DNA of 21,725 nucleotides from Bordetella parapertussis (GCA_945862495.1 CAMAYM010000040.1:1-21725); one strand, 5' to 3'. Positions 7,124 through 15,965 are shown, counted from the first letter of the stretch. The notes: generated by a model from the letters alone, not told the origin. Translations and numbers: made by a program.

Positions 7124-8911
7124 TTGAATACCTTCATGAATAACCCTTCTACGCGAGCGATGACCGCACGTCGTAGCGTTTTTTGCGTGTTAGCCGTCTG
7201 TACTGCAGCCTTCATGCTTTGGCTGATGCACCAAGCCCTCTCCCCTCAAACGCCGACCGCCCTATACGTGACACTCATGGTGTTGCTTGGCTTTACCTTG
7301 CCCTGGATGGTGGTGGGCTTTTGGAATGCCGTGATTGGCTTGTTGCTCTGTCAGCTGTCGACTGAGCCCACGGCGGCCGTATTGCCGCGTGAAATGGACA
7401 TTACCGACACAGAGCCCCTCACGACCTCGACTGCGATTTTGCTTTGCATCCGTAACGAAACGCCCGAGCGCATCGAACGCAACCTTGAAACGATGCTCAA
7501 GGGGCTCGCGACACCTGGCATTGGCGAGCACTTTCATTTGTATGTGTTGAGTGACACCAACGACAGCAAGATCGCCGGACAAGAGCAAGCCTGTTTCGAC
7601 GCGATGCAAGCGCGATGGCGTGATCGTGTCGGCTTTACCTATCGCTGCCGCACAGAAAATACGGGTTACAAGGCCGGCAACATCGCCGAGTTTTGCCAAC
7701 GCTGGGGCGCGCAGTATGACTTTGCACTGACCTTGGACGTTGATAGTTTTATGACGAGTGGTGCGATTGTTCGTTTGGTCCGCATGATGCAAGCCAACCC
7801 GCGTTTAGGCATCTTGCAAGGACTGGTCGTGGGCCTGCCTTCCACCAGCGCCTTTACACGCCTATTTCAATACGGCATGCGTTTAGGCATGCGCTCTTTC
7901 ACCATGGGCTCAGCTTGGTGGCAAGCCGACTGCGGTCCCTACTGGGGACACAATGCAGTGATACGCCTGGCACCGTTTATCGCACACTGTGAACTTCCTG
8001 TGCTCACCAGTCGGGATGGCACGACACGTCATATTTTGAGTCATGACCAAGTCGAAGCGGTATTGATGAGAAGCGTAGGCTTTGAGGTGCGGGTATTTCC
8101 CCAAGAGGACGAAAGCTGGGAAGAAAATCCAACCACCTTGAGCGAATACATTGGTCGTGATCTGCGTTGGTGCGCGGGCAATTTGCAATACATTCATTTG
8201 CTCACTTTGCCCGGTATCAAATTCATGAATCGTTATCAGCTCGCGCTGGCGATTTTTATGTTTTTGGGTTCACCCGCCTGGATTGCCATGCTAGTCCTGG
8301 GTACGCTGGCCTTGAGCTTCACACCCAATACCGCTGACTTCGCACAAAGCGGGGAGTCTCTGACCTTACTGATCTTTGCGCTGTTGATGTGGTATCTGCC
8401 CAAAATTGCAGGTGCCTTGGATGTGCTCTTGCGCAAAGAAGAGCGTGCGCGCTTTGGCGGCGGTTGGCGCTTTGGTCTGAGCTTGACCTTAGAAATGCTT
8501 TTTTCAATTTTGATGACGCCCATCACGTGGCTCAATCACACGATTTTTATCGTAGGTCTTGTGTTGGGTAAAAAAGCGGGCTGGACTGCACAATCACGTG
8601 ACGACCACACCATTCCACTGAGGGAAGCCATCAGACAATTTTGGCCGCATACACTTCTCGGCCTGGTGCTTTCAGGACTGTTGCTCGCGACGCATCCTGC
8701 TGTGCTGCCCTACGCATTGATATTTTTTAGTGGGCTCCTGCTTTCAATTCCCTTGGCTGTTGTTACCTCCCAACCTGGTTTAGGTCGTTGGATGATCGCC
8801 CATCAATTACTTTCCTTACCTGAGGAAATCAATCCGCCCGAGGCGTTACTTGCACTCGACCTCAAGGCCTTAAATCTCCTGCAAACCGTCAGACCGCCAC
8901 AACAATCCTAG
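7124..8911 (+). CDS. OpgH/MdoH-like membrane glycosyltransferase (GT2)
   Basis: A 595-residue inner-membrane processive-type GT2. Two membrane segments (about 18-37 and 47-75) precede a cytoplasmic GT-A domain. This has ILLCIRNETPERIERNLETM (105-124), LSDTND (142-147), NTGYKAGNI (179-187), the D-x-D site LDVDSFM (204-210), HDQVEA with the likely catalytic Asp308, and RDLRWCAGNL (345-354), equivalent to the Q/R-x-x-R-W motif. Four or more membrane segments follow (about 373-398, 412-433, 452-482 and 508-548). The pattern is that of OpgH, which polymerises beta-1,2-glucose for osmoregulated periplasmic glucans. E. coli OpgH is about 850 residues, however, so this is a short form, and no opgG is next to it. 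The TTG start is supported by AGAGG. The gene is followed after 6 bp by an NdvA-like exporter. It may make a glucan or glycosylate a small molecule. Confidence 0.85.
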   Translation: MNTFMNNPSTRAMTARRSVFCVLAVCTAAFMLWLMHQALSPQTPTALYVTLMVLLGFTLPWMVVGFWNAVIGLLLCQLSTEPTAAVLPREMDITDTEPLTTSTAILLCIRNETPERIERNLETMLKGLATPGIGEHFHLYVLSDTNDSKIAGQEQACFDAMQARWRDRVGFTYRCRTENTGYKAGNIAEFCQRWGAQYDFALTLDVDSFMTSGAIVRLVRMMQANPRLGILQGLVVGLPSTSAFTRLFQYGMRLGMRSFTMGSAWWQADCGPYWGHNAVIRLAPFIAHCELPVLTSRDGTTRHILSHDQVEAVLMRSVGFEVRVFPQEDESWEENPTTLSEYIGRDLRWCAGNLQYIHLLTLPGIKFMNRYQLALAIFMFLGSPAWIAMLVLGTLALSFTPNTADFAQSGESLTLLIFALLMWYLPKIAGALDVLLRKEERARFGGGWRFGLSLTLEMLFSILMTPITWLNHTIFIVGLVLGKKAGWTAQSRDDHTIPLREAIRQFWPHTLLGLVLSGLLLATHPAVLPYALIFFSGLLLSIPLAVVTSQPGLGRWMIAHQLLSLPEEINPPEALLALDLKALNLLQTVRPPQQS

Positions 8912-8917
8912 GCAAAC

Positions 8918-10711
8918 ATGCACTTATTTCGCCTCTATTTGCGCGTACTCGAAAAGCTGGGATCGGATCGACGACTCGGTTGGCTGTTGGCCTTGGCTAA
9001 CGTCGCACTCGCGATGGCGCTCTTTGCGGAACCTGTACTGTTTGGTCGCGTCATCGATACGCTTTCCAGCATCCCGAGCGACCAACCGGCTGCGATCTGG
9101 GCAGGCGTCTGGCCCTTGCTCTTACTCTGGACAGGTTTTGGTTTGTTTACGATTATTTGCTCAACGCTCGTCGCGCTCTTTTCTGACCGACTCGCGCACC
9201 GTCGTCGTCATGCGGTGTTTGGTGAGTATTTTGAACACGTGCTGCATCTGCCGCTTGCGCAACAGTCCCGCACGCACTCCGGGCGCTTGATGAAAATCAT
9301 GCTGCAAGGTACGGATACGCTTTGGTGGCTGTGGTTAAGTTTTTTCCGTGAACATCTTGCGGCGTTTGTCTCATTGGTCGTGCTGGTACCGCTTGCGCTT
9401 TACATCAATTGGCGACTCGCGATTGTCTTGATTGTGTTGTGTCTGTTGTTTGGTCTGTTAACACATTTCATTTTGCGCAAAACACAAAATCTTCAGATGC
9501 AAGTTGAAAGCCATCACTCCGATCTTGCAGAGCTCGCCTCGGATACGCTTGGCAACATCGCGCTCGTACAGAGTTTTTCGCGCATACAGACTGAGGTCAG
9601 CGCGTTGCGTAACTTTAGCCAGCGTGTACTGGGTGCGCAACTCCCTGTGCTGTCTTGGTGGGCGATCGTCACGGTACTCACGCGCTCGGCCACCACGCTG
9701 AGTATTTTATGTATCGTGATATTGGGTGCTTGGCTGTACACCAAATCACTCATTACAATTGGTGAGATTGTGACCTTTATTGCCTTTGCAGGCATGGTAA
9801 TCGGGCGTCTCGAACAAATCGTCGCATTTTTTAACAAGATCGCGATGGACGCGCCGCGCCTAAAAGAATTTTTTGGCGTACTGGATACAGCACCTGAAAT
9901 TCATGACGCACCTAATGCCATTGATCCCGGTCGCTGCGAAGGTTTGATCGAATTTCAAAACGTCAGCTTTTCGTACGATGGCAAGCATCCCGCTATTCAA
10001 CACCTCAACTTCAAGGTCGCACCAGGTCAAACGATTGCCTTAGTCGGCACATCGGGAGCGGGCAAATCTACGGCCCTCAGTTTGTTATATCGCGCGTTTG
10101 ATCCGCAGTCTGGCGCCATTACGATCGATGGTCGAGACATTCGAACGTTTCAGCTGACGGCCTTGCGCCGTAATATTGGGGTGGTGTTTCAAGAGCCACT
10201 TTTATTTAATCGCTCAATCGCGGAAAACTTGCGTATTGGTTCGCCCGAGGCCACTGAGCAGGATCTGCATGAAGCGTGCGAACGCGCTCAAGCGCTGGAC
10301 TTTATTTCCCGTCAACCTCAAGGCTTTGACACGATTATTGGCGAACGCGGCCGCAGCCTCTCAGGCGGTGAACGTCAGCGTTTATCGATCGCGCGCGTTC
10401 TGTTAAAAAATCCGCCAATCTTGATCCTGGATGAAGCGACCAGCGCGCTGGATAGTTCGACTGAGACCAGCTTGCTCAAAGCAATGGAAGAAGTCACGCG
10501 TCAACGCAGCACCTTAGTGATTGCGCACCGTCTGAGCACGATCAGACAAGCCGACATGATTTTGGTGATGGATGCGGGTCAAGTCATCGAAGTCGGCACG
10601 TTCGATATGCTCTATGCACAAGGCGGGCGCTTTACTGAAATCGTTAAGCAACAGTTCAACGCACCTATTGAACACCCTTCACACCCCAATATACAGATGG
10701 AATTGCGATGA
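8918..10711 (+). CDS. NdvA/ChvA-like glucan ABC exporter (fused permease and ATPase)
   Basis: A 597-residue half-transporter that would work as a homodimer. The N-terminal part (1-310) has about six membrane helices. The opening stretch LLALANVALAMALFAEPVLF (23-42) is very like the cyclic beta-1,2-glucan exporters NdvA and ChvA. The ATPase domain (344-575) is complete: Walker A GTSGAGKST (377-385), Q-loop FQEP, signature LSGGERQ (481-487), Walker B ILILDE (501-506) and the switch His537 in IAHRLST. It starts 6 bp after the GT2 stop. Its own stop overlaps the methyltransferase start as ATGA, so the three genes form one coupled operon. By family, it moves an oligosaccharide or glycoconjugate from cytoplasm to periplasm. 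The cargo is inferred, and a glycosylated pteridine is an alternative. Confidence 0.88.
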   Translation: MHLFRLYLRVLEKLGSDRRLGWLLALANVALAMALFAEPVLFGRVIDTLSSIPSDQPAAIWAGVWPLLLLWTGFGLFTIICSTLVALFSDRLAHRRRHAVFGEYFEHVLHLPLAQQSRTHSGRLMKIMLQGTDTLWWLWLSFFREHLAAFVSLVVLVPLALYINWRLAIVLIVLCLLFGLLTHFILRKTQNLQMQVESHHSDLAELASDTLGNIALVQSFSRIQTEVSALRNFSQRVLGAQLPVLSWWAIVTVLTRSATTLSILCIVILGAWLYTKSLITIGEIVTFIAFAGMVIGRLEQIVAFFNKIAMDAPRLKEFFGVLDTAPEIHDAPNAIDPGRCEGLIEFQNVSFSYDGKHPAIQHLNFKVAPGQTIALVGTSGAGKSTALSLLYRAFDPQSGAITIDGRDIRTFQLTALRRNIGVVFQEPLLFNRSIAENLRIGSPEATEQDLHEACERAQALDFISRQPQGFDTIIGERGRSLSGGERQRLSIARVLLKNPPILILDEATSALDSSTETSLLKAMEEVTRQRSTLVIAHRLSTIRQADMILVMDAGQVIEVGTFDMLYAQGGRFTEIVKQQFNAPIEHPSHPNIQMELR

Positions 10712-11559
10712 CTGGATTTTCTGCTCAATGGCTCGCGCTTCGCGAACCCGCTGATCATCGCGCACGCGATATTGCGTTGCAGTCACTGGTCCTTCACGAC
10801 CTTGAGCGCTTGGCGCGTATGCGTGCAGGACCTCTTAAATTAGTCGATCTTGGTTCAGGCTCTGGCTCAAATCTGCGGGCGTTAGCGCCACTGTTACCAG
10901 AGCACCAACACTGGACATTGGTCGACTACGATCCCGCATTGTTAGAGGCTGCGCGTGCGGCCTGTATGGCATGGGCTGACCAGGTAGTGGCTAATGATGT
11001 CTCGCTCAAATTAATCAAAAATAACAAAAATGTGACGATTAGTTTTCTTTGCGAAGACCTCTCAAGCAACATAGAAGCTGTTCTGGCAGAGCCTGCGGAT
11101 CTCATCACGGCTGCCGCATTTTTTGATCTGGTCGCCGAGCAATGGCTCGAACGATTTTGTGGCCTACTCTCCACTCCTCTCTACACCGTGCTGACCTATA
11201 ACGGCATTGAGAACTGGACGCCCTCTGAGCTAAGCGATGCAGCGATGCTCAAGGCATTTCATGCGCATCAGCAAACAGATAAAGGTTTTGGTGCAGCAGC
11301 AGGCCCGACTGCCGCAGTCGTGATGGAAAAGCTGTTGCATGCGCGTGGCTTTGCCGTGTCGAGCGCGTCGAGCCCGTGGAAACTGGATACCAACGATCGT
11401 GCGTTGATCGAACAACTTGCCACGGGGAGCGCAGGTGCCGTGCGAGATACAGGTTTAGTGTCACAACAGGACGTAGATGCCTGGCAACGGAGTCGCTGTC
11501 AGGCGTCCACGTGCGAGATCGGTCATACCGATTTGTATGCACGACCCCGTAAGTTTTAA
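10708..11559 (+). CDS. Class I SAM-dependent methyltransferase
   Basis: A 283-residue cytoplasmic protein with the class I Rossmann methyltransferase signature. Motif I is LVDLGSGSGSNLRALAP (45-61), the acidic residue after strand 2 is Asp73 in TLVDYDPALLEAA, and a motif IV-like ADLITAAAFFDLVAEQWLERF follows around residue 130. It has no membrane segment. The ATG overlaps the exporter stop by four bases (ATGA), so it is translationally coupled. The acceptor is not readable. Given the cluster, it could methylate the pteridine ring, its side chain or a sugar. Its stop overlaps the convergent Kup gene by 4 bp, which marks the right border of the cluster. Confidence 0.8.
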   Translation: MTGFSAQWLALREPADHRARDIALQSLVLHDLERLARMRAGPLKLVDLGSGSGSNLRALAPLLPEHQHWTLVDYDPALLEAARAACMAWADQVVANDVSLKLIKNNKNVTISFLCEDLSSNIEAVLAEPADLITAAAFFDLVAEQWLERFCGLLSTPLYTVLTYNGIENWTPSELSDAAMLKAFHAHQQTDKGFGAAAGPTAAVVMEKLLHARGFAVSSASSPWKLDTNDRALIEQLATGSAGAVRDTGLVSQQDVDAWQRSRCQASTCEIGHTDLYARPRKF

Positions 11560-13493
11560 ATTTCGATTTTTGCGCCTAACTCGACAACACGGTTAGGCGG
11601 AATCTTGAAAAAGTCAGAAGGCTTGGCCGCGTTCTGATACATCCAAGAAAAAAGCTTTTCTCGCCATAACGCCATGCCAGGCAACTTGCTTGGCACAATG
11701 GTGTCGCGCGCCAGAAAGAAAGAGGTATCCATTTCGTCGAATTCGAGTCCGTGTTTAGCAGTGATCAAGTTCAACACGGAGTTGATGTCAGGCGTTTCTT
11801 TAAAGCCGTGCACTGCGCGCACAACGTAAATATCTTTACCGAGCTCTTTGAGTTGCAGCCTTTCGCTATCGTTGACGAAAGGTACATCCCACGTGCTCAG
11901 CTTGATAAAAAACACTCTCTTGTGTAGCACCTTGTTGTGCTTGAGATTGTGCAACATGGTAGCAGGCGTATGGTCAACGTGGGCAGTTAAAAATACAGCG
12001 GTACCCTCTACGCGATGAGGGGGATACGACAAAATACTGGTCACAAAATCTTGGAGCGGAATCGAGCCGTCAATCAGCTTTTCCCTCAGCAATCGTCTGC
12101 CTGTGTACCACGTCATCAGGCAGGTAAAGCACATCACGCCTAATAACAACGGATACCAACCACCGTCTTTCAATTTCATCAGTGTCGCGGCCCAAAACGA
12201 AAAATCAATGGCCAGAAAAATGATGAGAAACAATGCAGCCACAATTGGATTGAGCTTCCACTCACGCACCATCACTACAGACATCAGCAAGGTCGTAATC
12301 AGCATCGTTGTCGTGACGGAAATGCCATAGGCTGCGGCCAGATTGCTGGATTCACGGAACTGAATCACCGTAAATAAAACCATCACTAACAGCGCCCAAT
12401 TGACCACGGGGATATAAATCTGGCCACGCTCAGCTGCAGAAGTATGGTTGATGCTCATCCGGGGTAAAAAGCCGAGCAGGGTGGCCTGATTGGCCAGAGA
12501 GTACGCACCAGAAATCACTGCCTGGGAGGCAATCACTGTCGCGCTCGTAGCGAGGATCACCAAAGGCACTAAGGCCCAGCTAGGCGCCATCAAATAAAAG
12601 GGATTGCGGATGGCTTCGGGATCCAAAATCAGCAAAGCACCCTGGCCAAAATAGCACAGCAACAGACTGGGCATCACAATATAGATCCACGCGTAGCGCA
12701 CGGGCTTTTTACCAAAGTGACCCATATCGAGGTACAGCGCTTCGACGCCCGTCACTACCAGTACGACCGAGCCCATCACGATAAATGCGAGAAATGTATG
12801 CTCAACGATAAAGTCGATGGCGTAGAGTGGATTGATGGCTGCAAGTATTTCAGGATGTTTAACAATATTTAACACACCGAGTGCAGCGAGCGAGATGAAC
12901 CAGAGCAAGGTGATGGGGCCGAAAAGCGTGCCGACAGACGCGGTTCCACGCTTTTGAATGACAAACAGAGCGATCAAAATACCAATGGTGAGAGGGATCA
13001 CAAAACGCTTGAGTTCAGGCGCAATAATTTCCAGTCCTTCGACTGCAGATAATACTGAGATGGCGGGCGTAATCACGGACTCGCCGACCAACATACACGC
13101 GCCGAACATACCGATCATCATGACCGCGAGATGGGGTTTACCTTTGCCCTTGAGGGAACGTAAACCAAGTGCCATTAAAGACAATACCCCGCCTTCGCCA
13201 CGGTTATCTGCACGCATCACGATGACGACATACTTGAGGGTCACCACAAGCATAAACGCCCAAAACAACATCGACAAAATACCAAAGACTGCTTCTGTCG
13301 AGTAAGGAATACCGTGTGTGGAACTAAAACATTCCTTTAGGGCGTATAGTGGGCTTGTCCCGATGTCTCCAAAGACGACGCCAATAGCAGCCAGCATCAG
13401 GACGTGCGTTGAGCCTTGCTTTTCTTGACTTGCTGTGACAGCAACCGGAGCCAGAATGCTTGACTGCGAGTACTGTGGATCGCTAATTGTCAT
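11556..13493 (-). CDS. kup: Kup-family potassium uptake protein
   Basis: A 645-residue polytopic inner-membrane protein, normal for Kup/HAK/KT transporters, which bring in K+ together with protons. The hallmark GVVFGDIGTSPLYALKE lies at 39-55, followed by about 12 hydrophobic helices to residue 450. These include GEGGVLSLMAL near 98 and the internal RGQIYIPVVNW and AAYGISVTTT. A hydrophilic C-terminal domain (about 455-645) is typical. The ATG at 13493 is only 4 bp beyond the stop of the FAH-family gene, so it is the last gene of that operon. Its Shine-Dalgarno is weak. The neighbour relation with a catabolic operon is odd for a K+ transporter and may just be read-through. Confidence 0.95.
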   Translation of the reverse strand: MTISDPQYSQSSILAPVAVTASQEKQGSTHVLMLAAIGVVFGDIGTSPLYALKECFSSTHGIPYSTEAVFGILSMLFWAFMLVVTLKYVVIVMRADNRGEGGVLSLMALGLRSLKGKGKPHLAVMMIGMFGACMLVGESVITPAISVLSAVEGLEIIAPELKRFVIPLTIGILIALFVIQKRGTASVGTLFGPITLLWFISLAALGVLNIVKHPEILAAINPLYAIDFIVEHTFLAFIVMGSVVLVVTGVEALYLDMGHFGKKPVRYAWIYIVMPSLLLCYFGQGALLILDPEAIRNPFYLMAPSWALVPLVILATSATVIASQAVISGAYSLANQATLLGFLPRMSINHTSAAERGQIYIPVVNWALLVMVLFTVIQFRESSNLAAAYGISVTTTMLITTLLMSVVMVREWKLNPIVAALFLIIFLAIDFSFWAATLMKLKDGGWYPLLLGVMCFTCLMTWYTGRRLLREKLIDGSIPLQDFVTSILSYPPHRVEGTAVFLTAHVDHTPATMLHNLKHNKVLHKRVFFIKLSTWDVPFVNDSERLQLKELGKDIYVVRAVHGFKETPDINSVLNLITAKHGLEFDEMDTSFFLARDTIVPSKLPGMALWREKLFSWMYQNAAKPSDFFKIPPNRVVELGAKIEI

Positions 13494-13497
13494 TTTG

Positions 13498-14343
13498 CTA
13501 AGAAACTTTGTTACGCAGAGCCCCTATTTTATCAATGATGACCTCTACATAATCGCCTTTCTTCAAAAATCGAGGGGGTGTACGACTAAAACCAACGCCC
13601 TCAGGTGTGCCCGTCGCAATCACATCACCCGCATGGAGCTCTGTAAAACCAGAGATGTACTCGATTAACTTAGGAATCGTAAAAATCATGTTGTCAAAGG
13701 CAGTGTGCTGCATCGTTTCACCCGACACAATCGTTGTCAGCGTCAAATGATCCAGCGCGCCGACCTCGTCGGGGGTGACCAATGCGGGGCCAATCGAGCT
13801 TGAGCGATAAAAGTTTTTGCCTTGATCGAGCGTGCGCTGAAATTGATAGTCCCTGACTGAGCCGTCCATAAAGCAGGTGTAGCCTGCGATGTATTGCGCG
13901 GCGTCCTCGGCACGGACTTTGCGTGCTGTTTTGCTGATCACAACGGCAATTTCACCCTCGAAATCAAACTCGGGCGAGAGCGCTGGCATTTCAAAATCTT
14001 CGTTGTGCGCCACCAGCGCGGCAGGTATCTTGATAAAGGTTCTGGGAAACTCGGGAAGCTTGTGACCGGCTTCGGCGGCGTGTGCCGCATAGTTCAAGCC
14101 GACACAGTGGATCGTGACAGGCTCTAAAAATAAGGGCAGATAGCGAATCGCAGACGCCTGCAGATCTGCCTGCGTCACGCCAGCGAGCGCCTGCTGTGCG
14201 GCTGCATAGCCATTTTTTTGAATCAGCTGCAAGAGCGTTGGATACAGCTGACCGATGCGGGACGCGAGATCCACAATCCCGCCATCGCTGCGCAAGACGC
14301 CATACGAATTTTTCCCTTGATGGGTGTAGCTCACCAACTTCAT
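13498..14343 (-). CDS. Fumarylacetoacetate hydrolase (FAH) family protein
   Basis: A 281-residue member of the FAH superfamily. It has an N-terminal cap domain (1-70) and a C-terminal metal-binding domain. The catalytic region holds VTIHCVGLNYAAHAAEAG, the metal-binding acids in EFDFEGEIAVVI, FMDGSVRDYQFQRTLDQGKN with another ligand Asp, TGTPEGVGFSRTPPRFLKKG and the closing VEVIIDKIGALRN. Members hydrolyse or decarboxylate acylpyruvates and related 2,4-diketo or 2-hydroxydienoate acids in aromatic and sugar-acid breakdown. The ATG at 14343 has AAAGGA with 7-base spacing. It lies 113 bp after the fumarase and 4 bp before kup. A catabolic role beside the lyase and fumarase is inferred. The substrate is unknown. 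Confidence 0.9.
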   Translation of the reverse strand: MKLVSYTHQGKNSYGVLRSDGGIVDLASRIGQLYPTLLQLIQKNGYAAAQQALAGVTQADLQASAIRYLPLFLEPVTIHCVGLNYAAHAAEAGHKLPEFPRTFIKIPAALVAHNEDFEMPALSPEFDFEGEIAVVISKTARKVRAEDAAQYIAGYTCFMDGSVRDYQFQRTLDQGKNFYRSSSIGPALVTPDEVGALDHLTLTTIVSGETMQHTAFDNMIFTIPKLIEYISGFTELHAGDVIATGTPEGVGFSRTPPRFLKKGDYVEVIIDKIGALRNKVS

Positions 14344-14383
14344 GCCTGTGTCCTTTAAATGATGGGTAGAGATGACTTTTAGA

Positions 14384-14446
14384 TATTAGGCATATTAGGC
14401 TAATTGCCGTTAGTGCTCAGGGTGGGTGCTAATGGTTAGTGCTCAG
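14384..14446. repeat. Two short direct-repeat pairs upstream of the FAH gene
   Basis: TATTAGGC occurs at 14384-14391 and 14393-14400, with a 9-base period. GTTAGTGCTCAG (12 bases) occurs at 14409-14420 and 14435-14446, with a 26-base period, close to an integral number of helical turns. Both pairs fall in the 113-bp gap between the fumarase and FAH genes. They could be operator sites for an internal promoter, though no promoter with both boxes was found. Confidence 0.5.
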
Positions 14447-14456
14447 CCATGGGCCG

Positions 14457-15965
14457 CTATTCGCGGTTGATTCGCTCTGCGCTGATCCAGTGAATCGTTT
14501 TGCCACGTGCGTCGACAGCGACCGTCACAGGCATGTCGCGTACGACAAATTCGTAAATCGCCTCCATACCTAAGTCCTCGTAGGCCAACACCCGTGCGGA
14601 TTCGATTGCTTTGGACACAAGATACGCAGCACCGCCCACGGCAACTAGATACGCAACGCCGGCTTTCTTGATGGCTTCGATCGCCACAGGACCTCTCTCG
14701 GCCTTACCCACTGAGACCAAGAGTCCGGTCTGCTCAAGCAATGTCGGCATGAACTTATCCATGCGCGTCGACGTGGTCGGACCCGCTGGACCCACGGCTT
14801 CACCTTTAATTGGGTCGACAGGCCCTACGTAATAAATCGCACGGTTTTTCAGAGACACAGGTAAGGGCTCGCCACGCGCAAGCGTCTCAACCATACGCTT
14901 GTGTGCGGCATCACGGCCGGTCAATAACTTGCCAGACAAGAGCAATAGCTCACCGGCTTTCCAGCTCTGGACTTCTTGTTGTGTCAGCGTATCCAAATCT
15001 ACACGGCGTCCGTCTGCCGTCGGCATCGTCTCAGGAATACCCTCCCACACAGAACTGTCTGGAGGCGTAAAAATCGCTGGTCCCGAGCCATCGAGTGTAA
15101 ATGAGATAAACCGCGTGGCGGCACAATTGGGCATCAAGGCCACGGGCAATAACGCAGCATGGGAAGCCGCCGTCTCGATTTTGACATCCAGAATGGTGGC
15201 GTCGCCCCCCAAGCCCTGTGCACCAATGCCCAGCGCATTGACGCGCTCAAAGACCTCAAGACGCAGCTGTTCAACCTCATCTGGCGTCGCCTTCATACGC
15301 ACAGCTTGAATATCAATGGACGTAAACAAGCTACGCTTGGCCATCAGCATGGCCTGCTCTGGCGTACCGCCAATGCCAAGACCCAGGACACCAGGTGGAC
15401 ACCAGCCCGCCCCCATGCCAGGTAACTGACTCACCACCCAGTCCGCGATTGAGTCGCTGGGATTGAGCATGGCGTAGCGTGCTTTGACATCACCTCCGCC
15501 GCCTTTGGCTACGGCGATGATCTCTAAGCCATCACCCTCAACGAGTTCGATATGCACAATCGCGGGTGTGTTGTCACCGGTATTTTTTCTGTTTCCGAGC
15601 GGATGACGAATCATCGAGGCACGCAAGGGATTGCCTGCAAACAAATAGGCTTGCGCGACCCCTTCGTTGGCGAGCGTTTGTAAACTCGGCGTTGCTGGAC
15701 GCTCAGACGCTTCGATCCGCACATCCATGCCGAGTTTAAAAAATACATGTGCCACACCGGTATCCTGACAGACGGGTCGGTGTGCCTGGGCACTGAGTTT
15801 GCTGTTGACCAACAGCTGCAGCAGCGCGTTACGGGCAGGCGCGGAGGTTTCTTTTTGATACGCGTCTTTAAGTGCCTGCACAAAATCTACCGGATGGTAG
15901 TAGCTCACATACTGCAACGCATCCGCGATGCTGGTGACGATGTCGCGCGCTTGAATCACTCGCAT
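14457..15965 (-). CDS. fumA: Class I fumarate hydratase (iron-sulfur)
   Basis: A 502-residue oxygen-sensitive-type fumarase that interconverts fumarate and malate using a 4Fe-4S cluster. The three cluster cysteines are Cys66 in PVCQDTGVAHVF, Cys189 in GAGWCPPGVLGLGIGG and Cys281 in MPNCAATR. The alpha-like half (about 1-330) and the beta-like half, with AVGPAGPTTSTRMDKFMP and VGGAAYLVSKAI, are fused as in FumA/FumB. I chose the ATG at 15965 (MRVIQARDIV), because it gives the family's usual length and has AAGG nine bases upstream overlapping the lyase stop. The frame stays open to 16019, but that extension would lie inside the lyase gene. The start is 4 bp after the lyase stop, so the pair is an operon. 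Pairing suggests that the lyase releases fumarate, which this enzyme removes. Confidence 0.93.
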   Translation of the reverse strand: MRVIQARDIVTSIADALQYVSYYHPVDFVQALKDAYQKETSAPARNALLQLLVNSKLSAQAHRPVCQDTGVAHVFFKLGMDVRIEASERPATPSLQTLANEGVAQAYLFAGNPLRASMIRHPLGNRKNTGDNTPAIVHIELVEGDGLEIIAVAKGGGGDVKARYAMLNPSDSIADWVVSQLPGMGAGWCPPGVLGLGIGGTPEQAMLMAKRSLFTSIDIQAVRMKATPDEVEQLRLEVFERVNALGIGAQGLGGDATILDVKIETAASHAALLPVALMPNCAATRFISFTLDGSGPAIFTPPDSSVWEGIPETMPTADGRRVDLDTLTQQEVQSWKAGELLLLSGKLLTGRDAAHKRMVETLARGEPLPVSLKNRAIYYVGPVDPIKGEAVGPAGPTTSTRMDKFMPTLLEQTGLLVSVGKAERGPVAIEAIKKAGVAYLVAVGGAAYLVSKAIESARVLAYEDLGMEAIYEFVVRDMPVTVAVDARGKTIHWISAERINRE

